Assembly: GCF_007833215.1 (NCBI RefSeq)
Contig: NZ_CP042239.1
Coordinates: forward strand, 2,356,001-2,420,000
Direction of reading: 5' to 3'
Origin: Sphingomonas suaedae
GTDB taxonomy: Bacteria > Pseudomonadota > Alphaproteobacteria > Sphingomonadales > Sphingomonadaceae
Length of the DNA: 64,000 nt
In this document: positions 35,870 to 45,582 of the stretch, piece by piece
Numbering within the stretch: position 1 is the first letter of the stretch
How the letters are laid out: each line of letters starts with the position of its first letter
The notes under the pieces: generated by a model
Databases searched by the model: none
What the model saw: the letters and a program-made list of their open reading frames with translations, nothing else
Told to the model about the DNA's origin: nothing
Position numbers and translations under genes: made by a program

Positions 35870-35870
<1 letters not shown>
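35451..35870 (+). CDS. Rrf2-family Fe-S regulator of the SUF operon
   Basis: Winged-helix Rrf2/IscR-type regulator (139 residues) at the head of the suf operon. [21 protein letters not shown] and the helix-turn-helix [29 protein letters not shown] match the family. Cysteines C93, C101, C102 and C107 ([18 protein letters not shown]) can ligate a [2Fe-2S] or [4Fe-4S] cluster. It belongs to the SUF-system regulator type that senses Fe-S status and adjusts suf transcription. The ATG at 35451 is preceded by AAGGAAA. Its last base is the first base of the sufB start (TAATG). Confidence 0.93.
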
Positions 35871-37329
<1,459 letters not shown>

Positions 37330-37333
<4 letters not shown>

Positions 37334-37812
37334 TCGCTGCTGCCGTCCTGATGCTGGCCGCTCCGCAGGCCGCGCCCGCCGTGGAGGACGTCGAGGAAGT
37401 CGTCGTCACGGCGCGGGTCGGCCGCGTCGCGCTGATCTTCGATCGCGCGCCGGACGGTCGCCTCATCAACTGCCGCGTGTTCGTGTCGAGCGGCACCAGG
37501 CGGGTGGATGACGAAGCCTGCACCTCGCTCCCCGATTGCCTCACCTCGACCGCAGGCCGCGAATATTGCGGCGGTACCGGCGCAGGCCTGACCGCCGTCG
37601 CGCCGAAGCTGATGCCGACTCCCGAACCGAAGCTCGGCCTCGGCAAACTGCTCACGCCCGAACCGCCCAAGACCCCCGCCGTCGGCCCGGTCGTCGCGGG
37701 CAAGGAGGACGAGGACCCCAACCGCCTCGGTAAACTCCCGCCCCCGCCGAAGGACGAGAGCGGCACACCCGCGATCACGCTCGGCCCGATGAAGCAGGAG
37801 GAGCCGAGGTGA
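37330..37812 (+). CDS. Exported protein with TonB-C-terminus-like motif, inside suf operon (160 aa)
   Basis: Unrecognised as a named family. The start ATG overlaps the sufB stop (ATGA). A signal-peptide-like N-terminus ([17 protein letters not shown]) is followed by [29 protein letters not shown] (about residues 41-70). This resembles the C-terminal G-x-V-xx-C-x-V-xx-SSG-xxx-LD-xx-(T/A)C motif of sphingomonad TonB proteins. The rest is a long Pro/Lys/Glu-rich tail without structure. Four cysteines could form disulfides in the periplasm. A relative with the same plan lies between sufC and sufD. Why exported proteins are embedded in a cytoplasmic assembly operon is unknown. Confidence 0.72.
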
Positions 37813-37835
37813 GCATCACGCCATTCCCCTCCTTC

Positions 37836-37926
37836 CGTCATGCTGAACTTGTTTCAGCATCCACCGCACCACCAGCGGGTCAGTCGCCTCTGGATGGGTG
37901 GAGCCCGAGCCAAGTTCAGGGTGACG
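37836..37926. repeat. Palindromic element between suf genes (GTCATGCTGAAC type)
   Basis: CGTCATGCTGAACTTG and CAAGTTCAGGGTGACG are inverted with 14 of 16 pairs and flank 59 bases with a further GTTTCAGCATCC part. This is the widespread sphingomonad intergenic repeat, here between the small exported protein and sufC within one operon. Confidence 0.8.
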
Positions 37927-37953
37927 ATTTTGAGAATTTGCACGCAGGATAAC

Positions 37954-38693
<740 letters not shown>

Positions 38694-38697
<4 letters not shown>

Positions 38698-39014
38698 TCC
38701 TGGCTGCACTCGCCCTCTTCTCTGCGGCCGTTCAGGAGCCGCCACTCGAGCCGATGACCGAAGCGGAAATCGTGATCGTGGGGCAGCGTCTTCAGGGTGT
38801 GACGGTCAATGTCGGACGCGATCCCAAGGGCCGGTGGCATTGCGGGATGACCGGCAGCACCGGCTATCCGAAGCTCGATGAGCGGCTGTGCCGCGCAACG
38901 ACGAAATGCGTCCAGAAGGGCAAGTCCGACGATGCCGCGATCCAGGCCTGCGTCGCGAAGACCAAGCCGGGCCTGATCGCCGAACTGCGCAAGCGCGCGC
39001 GGGGTGGCAAGTGA
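38694..39014 (+). CDS. Second TonB-C-terminus-like exported protein in suf operon (106 aa)
   Basis: Starts at GTG overlapping the sufC stop (GTGA) and ends overlapping the sufD start (GTGA). It has a short hydrophobic N-terminus (MILAALALFSAAVQ) likely to be a signal peptide, then RWHCGMTGSTGYPKLDERLCRATTKCVQKGKSDDAAIQACV, a motif comparable with that in the ORF after sufB (C-x3-G-S/T-x-G...LD-x2-x-C). Four cysteines, a basic tail (RKRARGGK). The plan and placement mirror the 37330 gene, suggesting the two are related. No function is known. Confidence 0.7.
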
Positions 39015-40108
39015 CCCAGGGTCTCGTCCTCGACGCCCCCGTTGCGGAGGATTGGCGCTGGTTCGACGCCGCGCCGCTCGACGCGATCGCCGCCACCCCG
39101 CGCGGTTCCGCGCCCGATGTCGCGCATCTCTGGCTCGACCTGGCCGGCCCGCGCCTGTTGTTCGTCGACGGCGCCCTGGTCGCCGACGCCAGCACCCCCG
39201 GACCGCTCGACATCTCCGCCGCGCCGATCATGACGCGCGCCAATCCCTATTCGGAAGCGGCGTGCGCGAGCGCAAAGGCGGGCTATGTCCTCTATCTCAA
39301 GGCACAGGCCGCGCTCGACGGTCCGATCCAGGTCATCCACGCCACCACCGGCGGCGTCGCGCACCTCTCGAACAAGATCGTGATGATGGCGGATTCGGTC
39401 GCATCGCTGGTCGAGACGCATGTCGGCCCCGGCTGGAGCAACGCCAATCTCTGGGTCGAACTGGCCGAGGGCGCGCGCCTCATGCGCGCGGTCCGCATAC
39501 TCAAGGATGACGGCGCGCATACCGACTATGTCTCGGCGCAGATCGGCAAGGCCGCGAGCTTTGCCAGCACCGCGCTCGTCACCGGATGCCGCACCGCGCG
39601 GATCGAGGCGCAGATGATCCTCACCGGCGAAGGCGCCTATGGCGAAGCCGGGGGCGCGCTACTCACCCGCGACAGCGAGAAGGTGGACTCCGCCACCGTC
39701 GCCGATCACGCCATGCCCGAAGGCACCAGCCGCCAGATCTGGCGCGCGGTCGCCGCGGACACCTCGACCGCGAGCATCGCCTCGCGCGCGGAGGTCCGCC
39801 GCGATGCGCAAAAGACCGATGGCGAACAGTCGCTGCGCGGCCTGCTGCTCAAGCGCACCGCGACGGTGAACCTCAAGCCCGAACTCGAAATCTTCGCCGA
39901 CGACGTGAAGTGCGCGCACGGCGCCACGGTCGGCGAACTCGACGCGCGCGCGCTGTTCTACCTCGAGTCGCGCGGCATTCCGGAGGCCCAGGCCAAGGCG
40001 CTGCTCACCCGCGCCTTCGTCGCCGACGCGATCGACCGGATCGGCGATGAAGCGGTACGCGAGGCCTTCGCCGCGGACGCGGACGCATGGCTGGGGGCGG
40101 CGCTGTGA
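39011..40108 (+). CDS. sufD: Fe-S assembly protein SufD
   Basis: SufB paralogue that completes the SufBC2D scaffold and is needed for iron delivery. The GTG at 39011, in the GTGA overlap with the upstream ORF, gives 365 residues, near the usual 380-420 but on the short side. Recognisable are GVAHLSNKIVMMADSVASLVETHVGPGWSNANLWVELAEGARLMRAV, RIEAQMILTGEGAYGEAGGALL, and C-terminal ADDVKCAHGATVGELDARALFYLESRGIPEAQAKALLTRAFV, the strongly conserved SufB/D C-terminal block with the Cys and His of the cluster site. Confidence 0.95.
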   Translation: MTQGLVLDAPVAEDWRWFDAAPLDAIAATPRGSAPDVAHLWLDLAGPRLLFVDGALVADASTPGPLDISAAPIMTRANPYSEAACASAKAGYVLYLKAQAALDGPIQVIHATTGGVAHLSNKIVMMADSVASLVETHVGPGWSNANLWVELAEGARLMRAVRILKDDGAHTDYVSAQIGKAASFASTALVTGCRTARIEAQMILTGEGAYGEAGGALLTRDSEKVDSATVADHAMPEGTSRQIWRAVAADTSTASIASRAEVRRDAQKTDGEQSLRGLLLKRTATVNLKPELEIFADDVKCAHGATVGELDARALFYLESRGIPEAQAKALLTRAFVADAIDRIGDEAVREAFAADADAWLGAAL

Positions 40109-40124
40109 AAATTCTTCGCGCCCA

Positions 40125-40206
40125 CTGCTCCCCTGCGAAAGCAGGGGCCCAGGGTCAAGCAGCGCGCCGCCTGTGGCTCTGCCCCCCTGCTTTCGCAGGG
40201 GAACAG
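40125..40206. repeat. Double hairpin between sufD and sufS
   Basis: CCCCTGC-GAAA-GCAGGGG at 40130-40147 and CCCCTGC-TTTC-GCAGGGG at 40184-40201. Each folds alone, and the two are also mutually complementary, giving a longer alternative stem. Confidence 0.85.
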
Positions 40207-40223
40207 GCCGAGAGTGACCGGCT

Positions 40224-41435
40224 ATGACCACGCTCACTGCCACCGCCCCCCTCGACCTGCTCGCCGATTTCCCGGCGATCCCGCAGGGCTGGGCCTATCT
40301 CGACACCGCCGCAACGTCGCAAAAGCCGCAGCCGGTGATCGACGCGATCATGCGCGGCTATGCGCGCGATTACGCCACCGTCCACCGCGGCGTGTACCAG
40401 CGCTCGGCCGACATGACCCTCGCCTATGAGGCCGCCCGCCGCCGCGTCGCGACCTTCATCGGCGGGCGCGAGGACGAGGTGGTGTTCGTGCGCGGCGCGA
40501 CCGAGGGGATCAACCTCGTCGCGCAGAGCTGGGCAATCCCCAACCTCAAGCCCGGCGACCGCATCCTGCTCAGTCAGCTCGAGCATCACAGCAATATCGT
40601 CCCCTGGCAGATGGCCGCCGAGCGCACCGGCGCGGCCATCGACGTTGTGCCGCTCACCGACGATCACCGCATCGACCTCGACGCGATGGCCGCGATGCTG
40701 ACCGACCGGCACAAGCTGGTCGCGCTCGCCCATGTCTCGAACGTGCTCGGCTCGGTCCTCGACGTGAAGCGCGCCACCGAACTGGCGCACGGCGTCGGGG
40801 CCAAGATCCTGATCGACGGCTGCCAGGCCGTGCCGCGTCTGCCTGTCAACGTCACCGATCTCGGCTGCGACTTCTACGTCTTCTCGGGCCACAAGCTCTA
40901 CGGCCCGACCGGCATCGGCGTGCTGTGGGGCCGTCACGCCCTGCTCGACGCGATGCCGCCCTGGCAGGGCGGCGGATCGATGATCGACCGGGTGACCTTC
41001 GAAAAGACGACCTACGCCCCCCCGCCGGGCCGGTTCGAGGCGGGCACCCCGCACATCATCGGCGTCACCGGCCTCCACGCCGCGATCGACTATGTCGACG
41101 CCATCGGCCTGACCCGCATCCACGCGCACGAGACCGCGCTTGTCGCCCGCGCGCGCTATGCGCTGTCGGCCCTCAACAGCGTCCGCCTGTTCGGCCCCGC
41201 CGACAGCGCCGGAATCGTCAGTTTCGAGGTACAGGGGGTTCATCCCCACGACGTCGCCACCATATTGGATGAAGGCGATGTGGCGATCCGCGCCGGGCAT
41301 CACTGCGCCCAGCCGCTGATGGACAGCCTGGGCGTCGCCGCCACCGCACGCGCCAGCTTCGGCGTCTATAATGGCGCGTCGGACATCGACGCGCTGGTCA
41401 AGGGAATCGAGAGAGTGACGAGGATCTTCGGATGA
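40224..41435 (+). CDS. sufS: Cysteine desulfurase SufS
   Basis: PLP enzyme that removes sulfur from L-cysteine as a persulfide for cluster assembly. 403 residues, group II type. AYLDTAATSQKPQPVIDA, HRGVYQRSADMT, the Schiff-base lysine K224 in FSGHKLYGPTGIGVLWG and the active-site cysteine C361 in RAGHHCAQPLM (RxGHHC) are all present. No sufE or sufU is adjacent, so the sulfur transfer partner must be elsewhere. It overlaps the DUF59 gene by 4 bases. Confidence 0.97.
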   Translation: MTTLTATAPLDLLADFPAIPQGWAYLDTAATSQKPQPVIDAIMRGYARDYATVHRGVYQRSADMTLAYEAARRRVATFIGGREDEVVFVRGATEGINLVAQSWAIPNLKPGDRILLSQLEHHSNIVPWQMAAERTGAAIDVVPLTDDHRIDLDAMAAMLTDRHKLVALAHVSNVLGSVLDVKRATELAHGVGAKILIDGCQAVPRLPVNVTDLGCDFYVFSGHKLYGPTGIGVLWGRHALLDAMPPWQGGGSMIDRVTFEKTTYAPPPGRFEAGTPHIIGVTGLHAAIDYVDAIGLTRIHAHETALVARARYALSALNSVRLFGPADSAGIVSFEVQGVHPHDVATILDEGDVAIRAGHHCAQPLMDSLGVAATARASFGVYNGASDIDALVKGIERVTRIFG

Positions 41436-41896
41436 ACGAAGAACGCAGGATCGAAGTCGAAGAGGTCGAGGCGGTCACCGCCCCGCCCCGTGCGCGCGTC
41501 GAGGATGCCCGAGAGACCTTCGAGCGCAAGCGCGACTATCTGGAGGGCTTCCTCGCGCAAAAGCCCGCCGACGTCCCCGCCGGCCAGCCCGGCGGCGCCA
41601 CCTATGACGCGATCATCGATGCGCTCAAGGACATCTTCGACCCCGAGATTCCGGTCAACATCTACGACCTCGGCCTGATCTACAATGTCGAGGTGACCGA
41701 CGCGGGCCATGCCGTGGTGACGATGACGCTCACCACCCCGCATTGCCCGGTCGCCGAATCGATGCCGGGCGAGGTCGAACTGCGCGTCGGCGCGGTGCCG
41801 GGCGTCGGCCATGCCGAGGTCAACCTCGTCTGGGACCCGCCCTGGGACCCGGCGAAGATGAGCGACGAGGCCCGGCTCGAACTGGGGATGCTGTAG
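41432..41896 (+). CDS. SUF-associated DUF59/MIP18 Fe-S assembly protein
   Basis: 154-residue member of the MIP18/DUF59 family found in SUF operons (sometimes called SufT-like or SUF-system FeS assembly protein). AIIDALKDIFDPEIPVNIYDLGLIYNVEVTDAG and MTLTTPHCPVAESMPGEVELRVGAVPGVGHAEVNLVWDPPWDPAKMSDEARLELGM are hallmarks, with the conserved Cys in TPHCP. The role in cluster maturation or carrier loading is inferred from the family. Its start overlaps the sufS stop (ATGA). The first 50 residues are a charged, poorly conserved extension. Confidence 0.92.
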   Translation: MNEERRIEVEEVEAVTAPPRARVEDARETFERKRDYLEGFLAQKPADVPAGQPGGATYDAIIDALKDIFDPEIPVNIYDLGLIYNVEVTDAGHAVVTMTLTTPHCPVAESMPGEVELRVGAVPGVGHAEVNLVWDPPWDPAKMSDEARLELGML

Positions 41897-41900
41897 CAAC

Positions 41901-42012
41901 TAGCCCCTCCCCTTCAGGGGAGGGGTTGGGGTGGGGCCTGTCCACACAGGCCCCGGTCTCGGTGAGACCGAGACGCCCCACCCCCTACCCCTCCCCTAAA
42001 GGGGAGGGGCTT
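41901..42012. repeat. Long inverted-repeat element between DUF59 gene and sufA
   Basis: Left end AGCCCCTCCCCTTCAGGGGA and right end CTCCCCTAAAGGGGAGGGGC with flanking GGGGTGGGG/CCCCACCCC tracts. The centre holds GGTCTCGGTGAGACC. The roughly 110-bp element can form one long stem and ends 11 bases before the sufA start, at its ribosome site. Confidence 0.85.
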
Positions 42013-42023
42013 GGAGATTGAGA

Positions 42024-42380
42024 ATGACCGAGACGAAAACCCGCACCCGCCCTGCCGCGATCCTGCTGACCCCCGCCTCGGAGGCGCGCATCGCCGACCT
42101 GATGTCGCGCGCGCCGGAGGGCGCGATCGGCGTCAAGCTCTCGACCCCGCGCCGCGGCTGCTCGGGCCTCGCCTATTCGGTCGACTATGTGACCGAGGCG
42201 GTGGCGATGGACGAGCGGATCGACACGCCCGGCGGCACGCTGTTCGTCGACGGCGCCTCGGTCCTCTACCTCATCGGATCGACGATGGACTGGGTCGAGG
42301 ACGATTTCACCGCCGGCTTCGTGTTCAACAACCCCAACGCCAAGGGTGCCTGCGGCTGCGGCGAGAGCTTCACTGTCTGA
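42024..42380 (+). CDS. sufA: A-type Fe-S carrier protein SufA/IscA
   Basis: Carrier that passes Fe-S clusters to apoproteins. 118 residues from ATG 42024 (GGAG 7 bases upstream; a TTG two codons earlier is less likely). Three conserved cysteines of HesB/IscA: C in STPRRGCSGLAYSVDYV, and the CGCGESFTV tail (C-x-C), with VDGASVLYLIGSTMDWVEDDFTAGFVFNNPNAKG between. Completes the suf operon. Confidence 0.95.
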   Translation: MTETKTRTRPAAILLTPASEARIADLMSRAPEGAIGVKLSTPRRGCSGLAYSVDYVTEAVAMDERIDTPGGTLFVDGASVLYLIGSTMDWVEDDFTAGFVFNNPNAKGACGCGESFTV

Positions 42381-42519
42381 CGCCCCCGAAAAATCGAACA
42401 CCGCCCGCAACGCCGCCATCGCGGCGACCGTGCTGCTCGCGCCGGGCGGCTTCATCCTCGGCGGAATCCTGATCGCCCGCGCGCTGAAGAAACGGCGCGA
42501 GGCTGCCAGTCGGGACTGA
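42346..42519 (+). CDS. Possible small membrane protein overlapping sufA end (57 aa, GTG start)
   Basis: A frame running from a GTG at 42346, inside the sufA 3' end, to TGA at 42517-42519. The product ends SDAPEKSNTARNAAIAATVL LAPGGFILGGILIARALKKRREAA: one convincing transmembrane helix with a following basic tail. No ATG is available, and an internal CTG or TTG start could be used instead. It is the sort of frame and composition seen in real sphingomonad membrane miniproteins, but the support is only moderate. Confidence 0.45.
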   Translation: MPAAAARASLSDAPEKSNTARNAAIAATVLLAPGGFILGGILIARALKKRREAASRD

Positions 42520-42526
42520 AAGACTC

Positions 42527-42602
42527 TGGCACGGGCAGAGGGACTCGAACCCCCAACCTTCTGGGTTGGAACCAGCTACTCTACCAGTTGAGCTATACCC
42601 GT
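42527..42602 (-). tRNA. tRNA-Trp (anticodon CCA)
   Basis: The cloverleaf on the minus strand: acceptor ACGGGTA/TGCCCGT (one G-U pair), T8 A9, D-stem GCTC/GAGT, anticodon arm GCTGG-TTCCAAC-CCAGA with anticodon CCA, variable loop AGGTT, T-arm GGGGG-TTCGAGT-CCCTC, discriminator G73 and encoded CCA. A15-T48 Levitt pair is kept. The first anticodon-stem pair is G27-A43, a mismatch, and position 38 is C, both unusual. A 4-bp stem forces the loop register to CCA, so Trp is preferred. The 76 bases include CCA. Confidence 0.85.
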
Positions 42603-42761
42603 GCGGAGCGGTGCGCAGCGGGCGCACGGCCGGACATGCGGCACACAGGCCGCGCAGCGCTTATCGCCAGAGATGTCCGTTCGTGATCATGAAGGCGGAA
42701 TAGTCGGCGATTACGAACGCCGCAATCGCCTGTCAGAGTTCGTCAGCCAGCAGGCAAGCGG

Positions 42762-43136
42762 TCACGGGCCTTCGATCAGCAACTCCACACCGTCGGATCG
42801 GACGCAGCATTTGAGCATCAATCCGATAGCCGCAACCCATCCAGCGCCCGGGGTGTTCTCCACAGCGACAGCCAGTTCGTCCCACCGCGAGAGCAGCGCC
42901 TTGCACACGTCCTTGCTATGACGCGATTGCTCATAGGGATTGAGGGTTGCCAGCGGTTCCAGGTCCAGTTCGCGCGCGATCGACTGGAATCGCAGGAATG
43001 TGCCTTCAGGGGGCCAAAGGGATAGGTCGGGTTCGTAACTGTCAGGTGACCAATCGACCATCTGGCCGATCGGAACGATTGCCACACAGACCACGTCTTC
43101 CTGATACCAGTCCGGAGGAGAGGGAGCTCTTTCCAT
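42762..43136 (-). CDS. Hypothetical protein (124 aa), lower GC
   Basis: No family recognised. ATG at 43136 (a GTG two codons earlier is possible) gives 124 residues, acidic, with no signal peptide: PSPPDWYQEDVVCVAIVPIGQMVDWSPDSYEPD and a C-terminal hydrophobic stretch AAIGLMLKCCVRSDGVELLIEG. Codon use is less GC-biased than its neighbours, suggesting a more recent arrival. It lies 160 bases from the tRNA-Trp gene, on the same strand. The 159 bases between 42603 and 42761 contain no feature that I can name. Confidence 0.5.
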   Translation of the reverse strand: MERAPSPPDWYQEDVVCVAIVPIGQMVDWSPDSYEPDLSLWPPEGTFLRFQSIARELDLEPLATLNPYEQSRHSKDVCKALLSRWDELAVAVENTPGAGWVAAIGLMLKCCVRSDGVELLIEGP

Positions 43137-43197
43137 TCTCACAGGCTCTCATCCCCGGCCGATTCCCGCAACGTGGTAGCTTGCCGAAAAACCGCCC

Positions 43198-43617
43198 CTA
43201 AACCGCGAACAACTGCCCGATATCCCGAAACGCCTTGAATTCCAGCGCATTGCCCGCCGGATCATAGAAGAACATCGTCGCCTGCTCGCCGGGCTTTCCC
43301 TCGAAGCGGATATGCGGCTCGATGACAAAGTCGGTCCCCGCCGCCTTCACCCGATCGGCCAGCGCGTGCCAGTCGTCCCAGTCGAGCACCAGCCCGAAAT
43401 GCGGCACCGGCACGGCGTCGCCATCGACCGCGTTGCGCAGCCGTACCCCGGCGCCTTCGCCCTTGTGCAGCACCAACTGATGCCCGCGCAGGTCGAAATC
43501 GATCCAGTGATCCGGGTCCTCGCGCCCCTGCGGACAGCCGAGCAGGTCGCCATAGAATGCGCGCCCAGCCTCGAGATCGTCGACCGGAATCGCCAAATGA
43601 AAGCGCGGCATCGTCAT
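43198..43617 (-). CDS. VOC-family (glyoxalase/bleomycin resistance) protein
   Basis: A 139-residue vicinal oxygen chelate fold: [58 protein letters not shown], and [21 protein letters not shown] with metal-binding His and Glu. It resembles FosX/glyoxalase-like members with unknown substrate. The ATG at 43617 overlaps the stop of the upstream dehydrogenase by one base (TGATG), so the two form an operon; the role of the pair is open. Confidence 0.88.
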   Translation of the reverse strand: MTMPRFHLAIPVDDLEAGRAFYGDLLGCPQGREDPDHWIDFDLRGHQLVLHKGEGAGVRLRNAVDGDAVPVPHFGLVLDWDDWHALADRVKAAGTDFVIEPHIRFEGKPGEQATMFFYDPAGNALEFKAFRDIGQLFAV

Positions 43618-44612
43618 CACATCCATCCTTCCAGAACCTGATCGGGGGGCCGGTGTCCGTCGGCCCAGAAGCGGATATTGGCGATCACCTTGTCGCCCGT
43701 CGCCAGCCGCCCCTCCAGCGTCGCCGATCCCATATGCGGCGTCATCACGACATTGGGCAGCGCCAGCAGCCGCGGATCGATCCGCGGCTCGAACCGCCAC
43801 ACGTCCAGCCCCGCCCCGGCCAGCCGCCCCCCTTCCAGCGCGTCGATCATCGCTTCTTCGTCGACGATCCCCCCGCGCGAGGCATTGATCAGATAGACAT
43901 GGCTGCCGAGCAGCCCGATCCGCCGCGCGTCGATCAGGTCGCGGCTGTCGTCGTTGAGTGGAGTGTGGATCGTCAGGATATCGATCTGCCCCAGCATCGC
44001 GTCGAGATCGGCATGCCAGGTCGCGCCCAGCTCAGCCTCGACCATCTCGGGCAGGCGGTGGCGGTTGTGATAGTGGATCGACAGGCCGAACGCGCGCGCA
44101 CGCCGCGCCACCGCCTGGCCGATCCGTCCCATGCCGACGATGCCAAGCGCCTTGCCGCCGATGCGATGCCCCAGCATCCCCCCGGGCGACCAGCCCGTCC
44201 ACGCGCCCGACCGCACCAGCTTCTCGCCTTCCGCCAGCCGCCGCGGCACCGCGACGATCAGCGCCATCGCCATGTCGGCGGTATCCTCGGTCAGCACGCC
44301 CGGCGTGTTGGTGACGACGATCCCGCGCGCGCGCGCCGCCTTCAGGTCGATATGGTTCACGCCCGCGCCGAAATTGGCGATCAGCTTCAACCGCTCGCCC
44401 GCCGCAGCGATCAGCTCGCCGTCGATCGTGTCGGTCACGGTCGGCACCAGCACGTCGCACTCCTGGATCGCCGCGATCAGCGCGTCGCGCTCCATCCCCG
44501 CATCGACCGGATTGAGCGCCGTATCGAACAGCTCGACCATCCGCTGCTCGACCGCATCGGGGAGCTTGCGGGTGACGATCACGCGGGGGCGGGCGACGCG
44601 CGGCTGTGCCAT
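43617..44612 (-). CDS. D-2-hydroxyacid dehydrogenase (glyoxylate/hydroxypyruvate reductase type)
   Basis: NAD(P)-dependent oxidoreductase of the D-isomer-specific 2-hydroxyacid family (331 residues from ATG 44612). [40 protein letters not shown], the Rossmann motif [47 protein letters not shown] and catalytic His in MTPHMGSAT are complete, with Arg and Glu of the triad. The substrate is probably glyoxylate or a related 2-keto acid. The longer open frame to 44795 has no family resemblance. It is divergent from the SH3 protein. Confidence 0.92.
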   Translation of the reverse strand: MAQPRVARPRVIVTRKLPDAVEQRMVELFDTALNPVDAGMERDALIAAIQECDVLVPTVTDTIDGELIAAAGERLKLIANFGAGVNHIDLKAARARGIVVTNTPGVLTEDTADMAMALIVAVPRRLAEGEKLVRSGAWTGWSPGGMLGHRIGGKALGIVGMGRIGQAVARRARAFGLSIHYHNRHRLPEMVEAELGATWHADLDAMLGQIDILTIHTPLNDDSRDLIDARRIGLLGSHVYLINASRGGIVDEEAMIDALEGGRLAGAGLDVWRFEPRIDPRLLALPNVVMTPHMGSATLEGRLATGDKVIANIRFWADGHRPPDQVLEGWM

Positions 44613-44709
44613 GCCGGATCGCTTGGCCCCGCCACGCGCGCACGTCAACGGTTGATGCGGACGCATCGCGCCCTCTAAGGTCGCGTCGATCCGGACTTTG
44701 GGGGATTCG

Positions 44710-45198
44710 ATGCAGTTGCGTGTGGTTCTGGCGGCGTTGGTCACGCTTGCGCTCGGCGTGTGCGCGATCGGCGACGCCTGGGCGCAGCAGCGCAAGCCGC
44801 CTTATTATGCGTCAATCTCGGCGGGCAAGGCGCGGATGCGCACCGGTCCGGGCCGCAATTATCCCGCCAGCTGGCTCTATGTCCGCGCCGACCTGCCGAT
44901 CAAGGTGATCGAGGTGTATAACGACTGGCGCAAGGTCGAGGACCCGGACGGCACCCAGGGCTGGATGCTCGTCTCGCTCCTCTCCGCCACCCGCACCGCC
45001 GTCGTCGTCGGTTCGGTCCTCGAAATGCGCGACAGCCCGCGCTTTTCGGGCAAGGTCAACTGGCGCGCCGCCCCCGGCGTGGTCGGCCGCATCAGCAAAT
45101 GCCGCCGCGGCTGGTGCTGGTTCGACGTCCGCGGCCGCGGCGGCTATGTCGAACAGAACCGCATCTGGGGGACCGAGCCGGGCGAAGAAGTGCCCTGA
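44710..45198 (+). CDS. Exported bacterial SH3-domain protein
   Basis: A 162-residue exported protein with a signal peptide (MQLRVVLAALVTLALGVCAIGDAWAQ) and two SH3-like domains (SH3_4/DUF1058 type): ISAGKARMRTGPGRNYPASWLYVRADLPIKVIEVYNDWRKVEDPDGTQGWML and a second beginning SVLEMRDSPRFSGKVNWRAAPGVVGRISKCRRGWCWFDVRGRGGYVEQNRIWG. Such domains commonly bind peptidoglycan or a partner in the periplasm. The ATG at 44710 is preferred to 44698 because it starts the signal peptide. It is divergent from the dehydrogenase gene. Confidence 0.85.
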   Translation: MQLRVVLAALVTLALGVCAIGDAWAQQRKPPYYASISAGKARMRTGPGRNYPASWLYVRADLPIKVIEVYNDWRKVEDPDGTQGWMLVSLLSATRTAVVVGSVLEMRDSPRFSGKVNWRAAPGVVGRISKCRRGWCWFDVRGRGGYVEQNRIWGTEPGEEVP

Positions 45199-45267
45199 GG
45201 GCGGGCTCGCAAGCCGGAATGTTTGACCTGGTCGGGGCGCTGTGATGCGCCCCACCAACCCATCGAA

Positions 45268-45375
45268 CTAGGTTCGGTTGATAGGGCCGACGCCATCGCG
45301 CTCGGCTTGATCGATGAAATCGCTTAATCGCCTCGCACTAACTGCATCAGCCAATGAAATTCTTGACGGTTCCAT
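45268..45375 (-). CDS. Possible 35-residue conserved-type fragment
   Basis: ATG at 45375, with AGGA just upstream, starts ISLADAVSARRLSDFIDQAERDGVGPINRT to TAG at 45268. The composition and helical pattern (ADAVSARRLSDFIDQAE) look coding, and I have a recollection of similar N-termini in sphingomonad accessory proteins, but cannot verify it. It may be a microprotein or a truncated remnant of a longer one. The surrounding 45199-45582 carries no other gene; a CCCCTTC/GAAGGGG hairpin lies at about 45444-45462. Confidence 0.4.
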   Translation of the reverse strand: MEPSRISLADAVSARRLSDFIDQAERDGVGPINRT

Positions 45376-45582
45376 AAGGTTCCTATAGCGTACAAATGCA
45401 CAACGACGCACCCCCTGTGGACGGGGATACGCCGTTGCTCCGCGCCCCTTCTGGAAGGGGGCCGGTCGGAAGGTCACCTAGCGGTGACTAACCGGTAATC
45501 TCCGGGTCATGCACCACATGGCTCGGTTTCCTGTCTCCGGGGGATTGAACCGCCCCCGGTCGGCTGCCGTCGCAGGCAAGGT

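Noticed and set aside
42527..42602. Reading the tRNA as Gly(TCC)
   Set aside because: Shifting the loop by one base destroys the CTGG/CCAG stem, and G73 with encoded CCA also fits Trp.
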